The position numbers and the translations under genes are program-made. A DNA stretch of 14,122 nt from UBA1876 sp964515395 (GTDB lineage: Bacteria > Synergistota > Synergistia > Synergistales > Thermovirgaceae): NCBI GenBank assembly GCA_964515395.1, contig CAZERC010000033.1:1-14122 (forward strand), written 5' to 3'. A model generated the notes under the pieces. That model did no database searches and had not been told where the DNA came from. It saw only the letters and a list, made by a program, of their open reading frames with translations. Shown here in pieces: positions 6,753 to 13,238 of the stretch; the first letter of the stretch is position 1; every line of letters begins with the position of its first letter.

Positions 6753-8150
6753 TCACTCTTCAATCTGCTTCGTAAGAAGGTTGATAAAACGATCAATCTT
6801 TTCCACATCTTCCAGATTCTGTTCCGTCGTGATAATTTCATCGAGACGGTTCTCATCCGGGAAAGCTCTTCCTGCAAGCTGTTTGAACTTCCAGATCAGC
6901 TCTTCCCTGGTGAAGGGGTTTTTCGGATGACCCTTTGGGTACTCCTCCCTGATGTGGAAAGTCCTGCCGTCTTTCGTGGCGATGTCAATTTTCACGGTGT
7001 ACCGGAGCGCTCTCGGCAGGTTTTCAATCTCCTCGTCGGCCACGACCTCAACCTTTTTCATGAAATCCAGGATCTTCGGGTCACGGAGCTTTTCCTCGGT
7101 GAATTGCTCGATAAAGGCATTGCCCTCAAGGATCGTCACAGCGCATACATAAGGATGGCTTAGTTGCGCGGCCGTCACGCTGGTGATTTCCTGATTCTGC
7201 AAGGCATATTTCTGTGTGATCGAAGTAGTATAGACGGTTATTTTCTCGATGTCTTCAGGGGTTATGTCCGGGTGCTTCTTCATGAACTTCTGCAGGCCCC
7301 CGATTGTGGTGTGCTTGCTGCGGCAGGTGGAATAGTATTTCAGCCCGATGCCCAGAAGCTCCCATCGGCTTCCGAGATCCCCGCATGTTCTCTCCTTGTC
7401 GTAAACATGGTCGGAGAAACAGTGATAGAAACCGCCGAACTCGTTTTCAAACACATCTTCTATCCCGGTGAATCCTTCCTTGGCCAAAAGTCCTCCCAGT
7501 ATGGCTCCTTCCGATGATCTCGAGGGGACGATCCGTTTCGCCATGGAAGTAAACTGCACCGCCTGGAGTCCGCCGGCCCAATTCCCCGCTATGCCTATGG
7601 CATGCTTCGTCTGCTCGACATCAAGGCCGAGAAATTTGCTGACAGCCGCTGTGGAACCGAAACAGCAGGTGCTGGCGGTGTTATTAAAGCCCTGGTGGGC
7701 GATCTCCATTCCCACTGGTGCCGCAATGCGACAGGATATTTCGTAGGCCAGCGTTGCAGCCGTCAGAAATTCCTTCCCGGTGACGGACCCCATCAATTCC
7801 GCGAAGGAAGTCACGCAACCCAAAACACCGGTCCCGACGTGAATGATGCCGTCTGTGTGTGTATCGTCGAGTTCAAAGGAATTGATGGAAGCACCGTTGA
7901 TCATCATGGCGGCAATGACCGAGGACTTGAGGTCCGTTCCCCAGATGGAAGCTTCCTTTCTGTCCGTTCTCTCCATGAGGACTCTCCTGTAGATGTCCAT
8001 CCATGGTGTGGTGGACCCGAAAAGACCGCACCCGAAGTTGTCCAGCATGACATCCTTCAGGTGTGCAATCACATCTTTGGGGATGTCCTCATATCTCAAC
8101 CCGACGATAAATTCAGACAGTTGTTGATTAATCGTTTTGGCTTTGGCCAT
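6753..8150 (-). CDS. MmgE/PrpD family protein, copy C (altered active-site positions)
   Basis: This 465-residue cytoplasmic protein belongs to the MmgE/PrpD family, which includes 2-methylcitrate dehydratase, cis-aconitate decarboxylase and iminodisuccinate epimerase. Recognisable blocks are INSFELDDTH (89-98), GFNNT (154-158), KRIVPS (205-210) and STCRSKH (274-280). The ELDD acids, the lysine at 205 and the CR-x-x-H block are kept. However, three histidines shared by many relatives and by copy B are replaced: Asn90 for the His before ELDD, Asn156 for the His in GFHPT, and Val208 for the His in KHLHPG. HPG after ELDD also becomes HVG. It may catalyse a different reaction or act as a partner of another copy. 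The ATG has GGAAGGGG about 11 nt upstream, a rather long spacing. It lies 23 nt downstream of copy B. Confidence 0.88.
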   Translation of the reverse strand: MAKAKTINQQLSEFIVGLRYEDIPKDVIAHLKDVMLDNFGCGLFGSTTPWMDIYRRVLMERTDRKEASIWGTDLKSSVIAAMMINGASINSFELDDTHTDGIIHVGTGVLGCVTSFAELMGSVTGKEFLTAATLAYEISCRIAAPVGMEIAHQGFNNTASTCCFGSTAAVSKFLGLDVEQTKHAIGIAGNWAGGLQAVQFTSMAKRIVPSRSSEGAILGGLLAKEGFTGIEDVFENEFGGFYHCFSDHVYDKERTCGDLGSRWELLGIGLKYYSTCRSKHTTIGGLQKFMKKHPDITPEDIEKITVYTTSITQKYALQNQEITSVTAAQLSHPYVCAVTILEGNAFIEQFTEEKLRDPKILDFMKKVEVVADEEIENLPRALRYTVKIDIATKDGRTFHIREEYPKGHPKNPFTREELIWKFKQLAGRAFPDENRLDEIITTEQNLEDVEKIDRFINLLTKQIEE

Positions 8151-8173
8151 CTTTTGACCGTCCCCTTCCTATA

Positions 8174-9547
8174 TTATGTTTTCGGTTCAAAACTCAAAAG
8201 CTCCGCGATATCCGAGGCTCTCTCGGCATTCTGGGCTCCCGCCGCAGCTTTTGCGATTTCATCCCGACGTTTCGAATCGATAACATCGCCTGTGATGTCA
8301 TCGAACTTGGCGCGAAGTTCTTTTTCCGTCATTGGGTTCTCCGGGGAACCCTTGGCATGGTCCACCCTGCTTGAATACCGGTTCCCCTTTGCGTCCGTGA
8401 TCTCAACGATCATAGAGCGCGGGTTCGGATAGACTTTCTGGATCTCGGGGTCCACCTCGATGGTGATCTTCCGCGCGATCTCACGCACTCTTTCGTCTTT
8501 TATAGCCTCCTCGGTGTAATCCTTCAGGCCAGCGCTCCCCCGGACGATAAGAGACCCGATACCGTACTGAAGGCTCAGCCGCGCATGGAGAACCGAACGA
8601 TAATCGGGGATATCTGAACCTTGTTTCGCATTTTTGTGGGTCCGTATGGTGATTCTGTCAATGTCTTCAGGCTTGAGGGGATGTTCGCCGAGAATATTTT
8701 GCACGGCCTCGATACCGAAATGAACATAGCGGCAGCTGCAAAAGGGCTTGAAGTAGATCTTCAGGAACTCAAAATCTTTCCCCAGGTCCCGTACGATTAT
8801 CCCAAGGTCGTACTCATCGGCGAAACAATGGCAGAATCCCAGCCCCCCCTCGATGACACCTTCGGGGCCCGTGAAACCCTTTCGAGCGAGCCGGGCGGCC
8901 AGAATTCCGTTCTTTGCGGCGTTTCCAGGATGAAGGTGCTTGACGATGGACCCGTCCACCTCATACTGGTTAATGCCAGCAGCCATGCTCCCGGCGATTC
9001 CAAGGGCACTGGTCATCTCCACGGGGTTGAGCCCGAGGAGTTTCCCGGCGGCCGCCGCCGTTCCGAAAACCGCCACCGTTCCGGTGGGATGAAAACCCCT
9101 GAGATAGTGAGAGGGATTGACTGCAGTGCCTATTCGGAGAGATACCTCGTAACCTACGACAATCGCTTCAAGCATCGATTTCCCGCTGCAACCCGTTTCC
9201 TCGCCCATGGCCAGGCAGGTCGAGACAATCGACGATCCCGGGTGGTAGGTGGCATGCTTCGATCCGTCATCCAGTTCCAATGCATGGGCCATCATGCCGT
9301 TCGCCAAAGCAGCAGTCGAAGCGCTTCGCTTCATCAGCGGTCCAGCCACGGTAGCCGTCTCCTCTTCCCTGTGTTCGGCGGCTATTTCCCTGGCGATTCT
9401 GCCCGTCGTCGAATGGAAACTTCCGGCAATAATGGCGCCCATGGTGTCAAAAAGGCACTTTTTCGCCAAGTCAGCAACGTCATAGGGGAAATCATCATAA
9501 CGGGCGGAACAGGCAAATTCAGCCAGATGTTGCGCAAGGGTGCTCAC
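8174..9547 (-). CDS. MmgE/PrpD family protein, copy B (most canonical)
   Basis: This 457-residue MmgE/PrpD protein has the family's usual length and the most complete motif set of the three copies. It has MMAHALELDD with His88 and acids 91-94, YHPG with His102, GFHPTGT with His153, VKHLHPG with Lys203 and His206, and SCRYVH with Cys272, Arg273 and His276. Known relatives dehydrate 2-methylcitrate, decarboxylate cis-aconitate or epimerise iminodisuccinate, so a carboxylic-acid dehydratase or isomerase is expected. Translation appears to start at GTG (9547), with GGGGGAG 5 nt upstream; I found no ATG nearby that fits. It follows the DUF4387 gene by 60 nt and precedes copy C by 23 nt. The exact substrate cannot be named from sequence. 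Confidence 0.9.
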   Translation of the reverse strand: MSTLAQHLAEFACSARYDDFPYDVADLAKKCLFDTMGAIIAGSFHSTTGRIAREIAAEHREEETATVAGPLMKRSASTAALANGMMAHALELDDGSKHATYHPGSSIVSTCLAMGEETGCSGKSMLEAIVVGYEVSLRIGTAVNPSHYLRGFHPTGTVAVFGTAAAAGKLLGLNPVEMTSALGIAGSMAAGINQYEVDGSIVKHLHPGNAAKNGILAARLARKGFTGPEGVIEGGLGFCHCFADEYDLGIIVRDLGKDFEFLKIYFKPFCSCRYVHFGIEAVQNILGEHPLKPEDIDRITIRTHKNAKQGSDIPDYRSVLHARLSLQYGIGSLIVRGSAGLKDYTEEAIKDERVREIARKITIEVDPEIQKVYPNPRSMIVEITDAKGNRYSSRVDHAKGSPENPMTEKELRAKFDDITGDVIDSKRRDEIAKAAAGAQNAERASDIAELLSFEPKT

Positions 9548-9607
9548 GAAATCTCCCCCTTTTTCGAGTTCGAGCCAGGCTTCACATTTTTCCCATCTTC
9601 GATATCT

Positions 9608-9934
9608 TCAGTCTTCCCAGGGGATCTCCAGGCTAAAAAGCGGCGCATATTGCTGGCAACCATAAACATCGGTTTCACCTGGACCTCCGCTTGCCGTGTC
9701 GCTCAGAAAGTTCGCCTTGATACCCATACCCGGGTCAAAGAAGTGGAAATTATTCACCTTCTCCACGGGGACTCGATAGACCCTGGCAATGGCCTCTTTT
9801 GTTATGGCACCGCTTTCTTTCACCTTGTTGTATACTTCGCGGTCGTCGAAAATGATTTCCAAGGTCACCGCAAAATACCCGGCGTTCTTGCTCCGGATAG
9901 TCCGCGCCAGCTCGCAGATATTTTTTGTCTTCAT
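9608..9934 (-). CDS. DUF4387 family protein (AtuA partner)
   Basis: This 108-residue soluble protein matches the DUF4387 family, whose members are usually encoded beside DUF1446/AtuA proteins. Recognisable pieces are RSKNAG (14-19), FDD near residue 30, the FFDPGMGIKANF segment, and GGPGETDVYGCQQYAPL toward the C-terminus. Its biochemical role is not established. The likely reading is a small subunit of an AtuA-type enzyme. The ATG (9934) overlaps the TGA of MmgE/PrpD copy A in an ATGA arrangement, with AGGAGGAG 6 nt upstream inside the preceding gene, so translation is probably coupled. Here it is separated from the AtuA gene by a whole MmgE/PrpD gene, which suggests that the three products work together. 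Confidence 0.87.
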   Translation of the reverse strand: MKTKNICELARTIRSKNAGYFAVTLEIIFDDREVYNKVKESGAITKEAIARVYRVPVEKVNNFHFFDPGMGIKANFLSDTASGGPGETDVYGCQQYAPLFSLEIPWED

Positions 9935-11310
9935 CGGATACTCCTCCTGAAGTGATTGATGATGTCTCCGTAGGAGACGGAATCCGCATCCCCTTTTACG
10001 GCGATTTTCCACAGCCCGTCAAAAAATTCCGGCCCATAGTGAGGTGACGTCATGGCCTTCAGTTTCTCGATGTAGTCACTGTCGTCAACAGGATTCTCGG
10101 GTTCCCCCTTGGCCACGGGGACCGCCTTCTCGAAGCGCCGGCCGTCCTTCAGAAGGACCTCCATCCAGGCACCGCGCTCTTCAGGATACTTCGCGTCCAT
10201 GGCGGGATCGATCTCGATGAACACCTTCCCGGCGGCATCCTGCAGCCTGCCATCGGAAAGAGCTTCCTCCGTATAATCTTGGAGCGTCACGTTCCCCCGA
10301 TCCAGCGCCAGCACCACTGAAAAGGGCATGCTGAACATGGCTTCTTCAAAGCTCCGCGGATGGCGGATCTGTCCTACCTCGGCGTTGCCCAGGCTGTAGG
10401 TCCTGACCCGGATGGCTTCCACATCGTCCAGCGTACACCCAAGCTTCTCCCGCGCCTCACGCGCCAGGTCAATGGCCGCATGGCAGTGGCGGCACGTGGG
10501 GTAAAGCTTCGTGTAGGTGTACATGATCTCCCAGCGGTTCCCGAGATCCCCCATGAGGGCCTCTTCTGAATATTCGCCGTCACACATGGCCTTCAGCCAC
10601 CCGTGGACCCCCTCGTACAAGGTCCGCGGAGATTTTGCCCCGCGCGCCGCCAGGTCCGCCGAAAGGACCCCTGCCAGGGCCGCCTTCCCCGGCTGGAGCG
10701 TTTTGATCCCCGGGTGCTCGTGAAGCATCTCCTGGAGTCCCGCACTCTGCAGTCCGCCCATGGATACGGCGTAAGCCGTCTGCTCCGGATCCAGGCCCAG
10801 AAGACGGGCGCACCCCGCCGCCGCACCGAGACTCCCGCAAGTGCCAGTAGAGTGAAACCCCCGCTTCAGGTGCGACGGGTTGATTGCACGGGCCGACCGG
10901 AGCATCACGTCGTAGCCGATCACGATCGCCGCGAGAATGTCTTTGAAGGAGTTCCCCTCCCGCTCGGCAACGGCAAGTACGGCCGGAATCACCGCCACCG
11001 CAGGGTGGGACGTCCCCCATCGGTGACCGTCATCAAGCTCGATGGCATGTCCCATGATCCCCATTGACGCCGCCGCGTTCATGGCGGGAACCTTGCGGCC
11101 CACACACAGGATCGTGGACTCCTCCTTGCCTCCCAGCTCAAGGACGTATTCGTTCCAGATCTTCCCGAAACCGCCTTCACGGTACCCCACCGCGAGTTCC
11201 GACAGAAAATCCGCCAACACCCGGCGGGCCTTTTCCGTCACTTCCCCTGGTATGGATTCGTAACCCCTTTCGGCGTAATACTCCGTCAGCTTCATCAGGT
11301 ACGTCTGCAT
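9931..11310 (-). CDS. MmgE/PrpD family protein, copy A
   Basis: This 459-residue MmgE/PrpD protein aligns with copy B almost residue for residue at the key positions: MGHAIELDD with His88 and acids 91-94, SHPA with His102, GFHSTGT with His153, IKTLQPG with Lys203, and TCRHCH with Cys273, Arg274 and His277. One difference is Gln206 where copy B has His206. The shared numbering suggests an old duplication, with substrate specialisation since. A dehydratase, epimerase or decarboxylase acting on a branched polycarboxylate is the family expectation. The ATG has GGAGG 7 nt upstream. It follows the AtuA gene by 14 nt and overlaps the DUF4387 gene by 4 nt, so it is embedded in the AtuA-DUF4387 unit. 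Confidence 0.9.
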   Translation of the reverse strand: MQTYLMKLTEYYAERGYESIPGEVTEKARRVLADFLSELAVGYREGGFGKIWNEYVLELGGKEESTILCVGRKVPAMNAAASMGIMGHAIELDDGHRWGTSHPAVAVIPAVLAVAEREGNSFKDILAAIVIGYDVMLRSARAINPSHLKRGFHSTGTCGSLGAAAGCARLLGLDPEQTAYAVSMGGLQSAGLQEMLHEHPGIKTLQPGKAALAGVLSADLAARGAKSPRTLYEGVHGWLKAMCDGEYSEEALMGDLGNRWEIMYTYTKLYPTCRHCHAAIDLAREAREKLGCTLDDVEAIRVRTYSLGNAEVGQIRHPRSFEEAMFSMPFSVVLALDRGNVTLQDYTEEALSDGRLQDAAGKVFIEIDPAMDAKYPEERGAWMEVLLKDGRRFEKAVPVAKGEPENPVDDSDYIEKLKAMTSPHYGPEFFDGLWKIAVKGDADSVSYGDIINHFRRSIR

Positions 11311-11324
11311 GAGCCGGCCTCCGC

Positions 11325-12710
11325 TTATTTGCCTACTGTCTCGAAAGCAAAACGGAAAATCCTGTCATCCAGTGGATCTTTCAGTTTGAGAAGGTGGTCG
11401 ATGGTCCAGCGGTAGCATTTGTTTTTCGGATAGAGGGGTTCGTCCGTCAGAAGGGCGACAGAGCCGCCGGAGGAATTCATCTGGCCGGGATAACTCATGT
11501 AGAAGAAGCGGAACTTGGCGCATTTCGCAACGGAGGTCGCGAGTTCCTCGTCCTTGGACACGACTTCGATCACTATGGCAAGTTCGTGGGACTGTGTTCT
11601 TTCGACGGGCTCGAGGTCTTTCATGACGGCATTCCTGCCGTAAACGTGGAAGTACAGTTCGTATTGGTCATCCCTGGATGGGCCGATGATGTCAGATACC
11701 TTTTTCCGCGTATCCTCGAGGATCCGGTCGATGTTTTCTATGGCCCTCGTATCCCTGATTCCCACGAGATGGTAGACCCTTTTCCCCACTTCGCCAGCGC
11801 CTTCCAGCTTTACCTTGTAACTGCCGTCCGGCGAGGGGATGAATTTGCTCTTTGAAACCCTGGTAATCCTGTCGGTTTCCGCCCTGTATTCCGATTCGTG
11901 CATGTCCAGGATCCCTCCCGGAACAGCCTGGGTGAAGGAATCCACGCGTTCGTACATGGAATGGGCGGCCACACTGTGGGGCGTCGCGCGCTGGTTCGGG
12001 TGCATGGGCTCTATGGTGAAGGAGTCCTGGTAAACCGTCGCGATGATCGATTCCTTGATCATCTGCGGCCAACAAACCAGGGACGCGCATTCGGCCGCCT
12101 TGCCCATGTGGAGGCTGATGCCTTTCGGGAAACCCCTGAATATCGGGTAAGCGGCGAGCACGGCATCATCGCAGGCCCGGCCAGCCATAATAACCTGCGC
12201 CCCCTCTTCAAGGGCGTGCATGATCTGCTCCACACCCATGCTGGCCGTCACATTGGAAGTTTCATCAAGAACCTGCTGCGTCAAAGCGTACGGCGCCCCC
12301 AGTGGCTCCGTTTCACCCTGATCCATTCTGCGCGCCAGTTCCTTTTTGTCGACCTGGGAATAGATCCTGGCCATCTTGAAAGGTTTCAGATTATGTTTTT
12401 TCGCAATCTTGCGGATCAGCTCGGCATAGCGGTCGACGGCGCTGTCCGTCCCGGTGGTGCTGCAGGAACCGACAATCATGGGGACGTCTTTCTTGCGGCT
12501 CTCGACAAGCATGACCTCCAGATCGTGCTCCTCCCATTCCACAGGGTTATGAGGCTTGTCGGCACCAAGAAAGGTCGGGCCTGCATCGGCCGTCCCCGCA
12601 TCGGCTGCGAAGCAGTCGATGTCCCGCTTGACTCCCTCGTAGAAAGACCCTTCTTCGATAATATTGTCGCCGAGGTTTCCCGTGGATACCAACAAAGAGA
12701 GTTTGTCCAT
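11325..12710 (-). CDS. AtuA family (DUF1446) acyclic terpene utilization-like protein
   Basis: This 461-residue soluble protein belongs to the DUF1446/AtuA family, named for a Pseudomonas acyclic terpene utilization cluster but of unproven chemistry. Visible family blocks include STGNLGD near the N-terminus, FAADAGTADAGP (34-45), GSCSTTGTDS (81-90), MAGRACDDAVLA (175-186) and HMGKAAECA (201-209). There is no signal peptide or membrane helix. I chose the ATG at 12710 because TAAGGAGG, a full match to the anti-Shine-Dalgarno, lies 8 nt upstream. Longer readings would start inside the leader. It is the first gene of the operon, downstream of a candidate TTGACA promoter and two operator-like palindromes. 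With DUF4387 and MmgE/PrpD proteins it probably acts on an unsaturated or branched acid. Confidence 0.87.
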   Translation of the reverse strand: MDKLSLLVSTGNLGDNIIEEGSFYEGVKRDIDCFAADAGTADAGPTFLGADKPHNPVEWEEHDLEVMLVESRKKDVPMIVGSCSTTGTDSAVDRYAELIRKIAKKHNLKPFKMARIYSQVDKKELARRMDQGETEPLGAPYALTQQVLDETSNVTASMGVEQIMHALEEGAQVIMAGRACDDAVLAAYPIFRGFPKGISLHMGKAAECASLVCWPQMIKESIIATVYQDSFTIEPMHPNQRATPHSVAAHSMYERVDSFTQAVPGGILDMHESEYRAETDRITRVSKSKFIPSPDGSYKVKLEGAGEVGKRVYHLVGIRDTRAIENIDRILEDTRKKVSDIIGPSRDDQYELYFHVYGRNAVMKDLEPVERTQSHELAIVIEVVSKDEELATSVAKCAKFRFFYMSYPGQMNSSGGSVALLTDEPLYPKNKCYRWTIDHLLKLKDPLDDRIFRFAFETVGK

Positions 12711-12718
12711 TTCCGTAG

Positions 12719-12726
12719 CCTCCTTA
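12719..12726 (-). promoter_or_regulatory. Ribosome binding site deciding the AtuA start
   Basis: TAAGGAGG on the minus strand is 8 nt before the ATG at 12710. It is a full-length Shine-Dalgarno match and fixes the start at MDKLSLL. Confidence 0.8.
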
Positions 12727-12753
12727 CGCCACAAACGTTCAGGCAAAACAAAA

Positions 12754-12767
12754 AGAAAATATTTTCC
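12754..12767. promoter_or_regulatory. NrpR-type operator candidate 1 (one mismatch)
   Basis: The minus strand reads GGAA-AATATT-TTCT, matching 7 of 8 fixed positions of GGAA-N6-TTCC. The inner 12 bp (12755-12766) are a perfect palindrome. It sits in the AtuA leader, centred about 40 nt after the predicted transcription start, which suits repression. Confidence 0.4.
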
Positions 12768-12776
12768 TCTTTTTGC

Positions 12777-12790
12777 GGAAGTCTATATCC
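12777..12790. promoter_or_regulatory. NrpR-type operator candidate 2 (one mismatch)
   Basis: The minus strand reads GGATATAGACTTCC, matching 7 of 8 fixed positions. It is also identical at 12 of 14 bases, spacer included, to the exact site at 12995-13008. It lies about 10-24 nt downstream of the predicted start of the operon mRNA, a classic repressor position. Confidence 0.5.
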
Positions 12791-12807
12791 GTTTTGTTTC
12801 TTTATTT

Positions 12808-12837
12808 ACAATAGCCCTTGCAAATGTATTTTGTCAA
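12808..12837 (-). promoter_or_regulatory. Candidate sigma-70 promoter of the catabolic operon
   Basis: On the minus strand TTGACA (12837-12832), a perfect -35 box, is followed by an 18-nt spacer and TATTGT (12813-12808) as a fair -10 box. Transcription would start near 12801, leaving a leader of about 90 nt before the AtuA ATG. That leader holds operator candidates 1 and 2. Confidence 0.55.
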
Positions 12838-12944
12838 GTTCATCTCAGGTCACCGGCAAAACGTGGAAATTATATTTTTGCGAACTCCTTTCCAAAGGGA
12901 TTTTATTCTTCTCGAGCAAATACCCTCTGTGGTTTTTGATGCTT

Positions 12945-12958
12945 TGAAAAAAGGTTCC
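12945..12958. promoter_or_regulatory. NrpR-type operator candidate 3 (one mismatch)
   Basis: TGAA-AAAAGG-TTCC on the plus strand matches 7 of 8 fixed positions of GGAA-N6-TTCC. It lies 37 nt upstream of the exact site and could be an auxiliary operator. Alone it would be weak evidence in AT-rich DNA. Confidence 0.25.
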
Positions 12959-12977
12959 CTTTTTAATCAGTCTGGAT

Positions 12978-12990
12978 TTTTGGAAAGATT
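12978..12990 (+). repeat. 13-bp direct repeat, copy 1
   Basis: TTTTGGAAAGATT occurs here and again at 13149-13161, 171 bp apart, within the divergent intergenic region. Each copy includes a GGAA half-site with no matching TTCC partner. Confidence 0.6.
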
Positions 12991-13016
12991 ACAAGGAAAT
13001 ATACTTCCATTATATT
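12988..13016 (+). promoter_or_regulatory. Candidate distal promoter of the regulator gene (P1)
   Basis: ATTACA (12988-12993) and TATATT (13011-13016) are separated by 17 nt. The exact GGAA-N6-TTCC palindrome fills that spacer, so a bound repressor would exclude RNA polymerase. The -35 box is only a moderate match. Use of P1 would give a leader of over 200 nt. Confidence 0.35.
12995..13008. promoter_or_regulatory. Exact NrpR-type operator GGAA-N6-TTCC
   Basis: GGAAATATACTTCC matches all eight fixed positions of the operator recognised by NrpR in Methanococcus. It lies between the operon and a divergent NrpR-like gene, inside candidate promoter P1. Its near-twin is operator candidate 2 at 12777-12790. 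Confidence 0.6.
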
Positions 13017-13022
13017 TTTGGT

Positions 13023-13036
13023 GGAAGGAATAATCC
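13023..13036. promoter_or_regulatory. NrpR-type operator candidate 4 (one mismatch)
   Basis: GGAA-GGAATA-ATCC matches 7 of 8 fixed positions. It starts 28 bp after the exact site, near where transcription from P1 would begin, and could pair with it for cooperative binding. Confidence 0.35.
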
Positions 13037-13148
13037 GTCTTCATTTCTTAGTATCTTAGAAAGTTGGTCAAAAACGCATTTGCAGGGGCTGTCTATGCAC
13101 CTCCGAAAGACGTTATAAAGCTGGTTCTTCCGGTGAAATTGCCGAGTG

Positions 13149-13161
13149 TTTTGGAAAGATT
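13149..13161 (+). repeat. 13-bp direct repeat, copy 2
   Basis: This is the second exact copy of TTTTGGAAAGATT. It ends 4 bp upstream of the -35 box of candidate promoter P2. Confidence 0.6.
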
Positions 13162-13165
13162 GCCG

Positions 13166-13195
13166 TTGATGGGGTATCATGTTGGTTCGTATAAT
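13166..13195 (+). promoter_or_regulatory. Candidate proximal promoter of the regulator gene (P2)
   Basis: TTGATG (13166-13171), an 18-nt spacer and a perfect TATAAT (13190-13195) would start transcription near 13202. That leaves a leader of about 37 nt before the TTG start and its Shine-Dalgarno. This is the best-looking promoter for the regulator. I see no full operator palindrome next to it. Confidence 0.5.
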
Positions 13196-13223
13196 TCTTT
13201 GAAAACAGCTAGATTGAATAAAC

Positions 13224-13230
13224 AGGAGGT
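13224..13230 (+). promoter_or_regulatory. Ribosome binding site deciding the TTG start
   Basis: AGGAGGT lies 8 nt before TTG at 13239, and an in-frame TGA at 13215-13217 rules out longer forms. This strong Shine-Dalgarno supports the non-ATG start. Confidence 0.75.
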
Positions 13231-13238
13231 TTTACCCC

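Larger units (their letters stand above)
12711..13238. other. AT-rich divergent regulatory region
   Basis: These 528 bp separate the operon from the divergent regulator gene and are clearly richer in A+T than the flanking genes. They hold three candidate promoters, one exact and four one-mismatch GGAA-N6-TTCC sites, and a 13-bp direct repeat. A small perfect-armed hairpin, CCTTT-cc-AAAGG, lies at 12887-12898. Short open frames from TTG codons at 12818 and 13064 lack Shine-Dalgarno sites and do not look like genes. Confidence 0.7.

Noticed and set aside
8621..9955. 444-residue open frame on the plus strand
   Set aside because: It is antisense to MmgE/PrpD copy B and DUF4387, which have clear family motifs. 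It has no recognisable domain, and its length reflects codon bias in the real genes.
11898..12947. 349-residue plus-strand open frame running into the regulatory region
   Set aside because: It is antisense to the AtuA gene over most of its length. It has no domain signature, and its tail is translated AT-rich non-coding DNA.
12818..13033. 71-residue open frame in the divergent intergenic region
   Set aside because: It starts at TTG without a Shine-Dalgarno, crosses candidate promoters and operators, and has no recognisable motif.
12711..13238. CRISPR array, tRNA or mobile-element remnant in the large gap
   Set aside because: I found no regularly spaced repeats, no tRNA-like cloverleaf, and no transposase fragments or terminal inverted repeats. 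The gap is better explained as a regulatory region.
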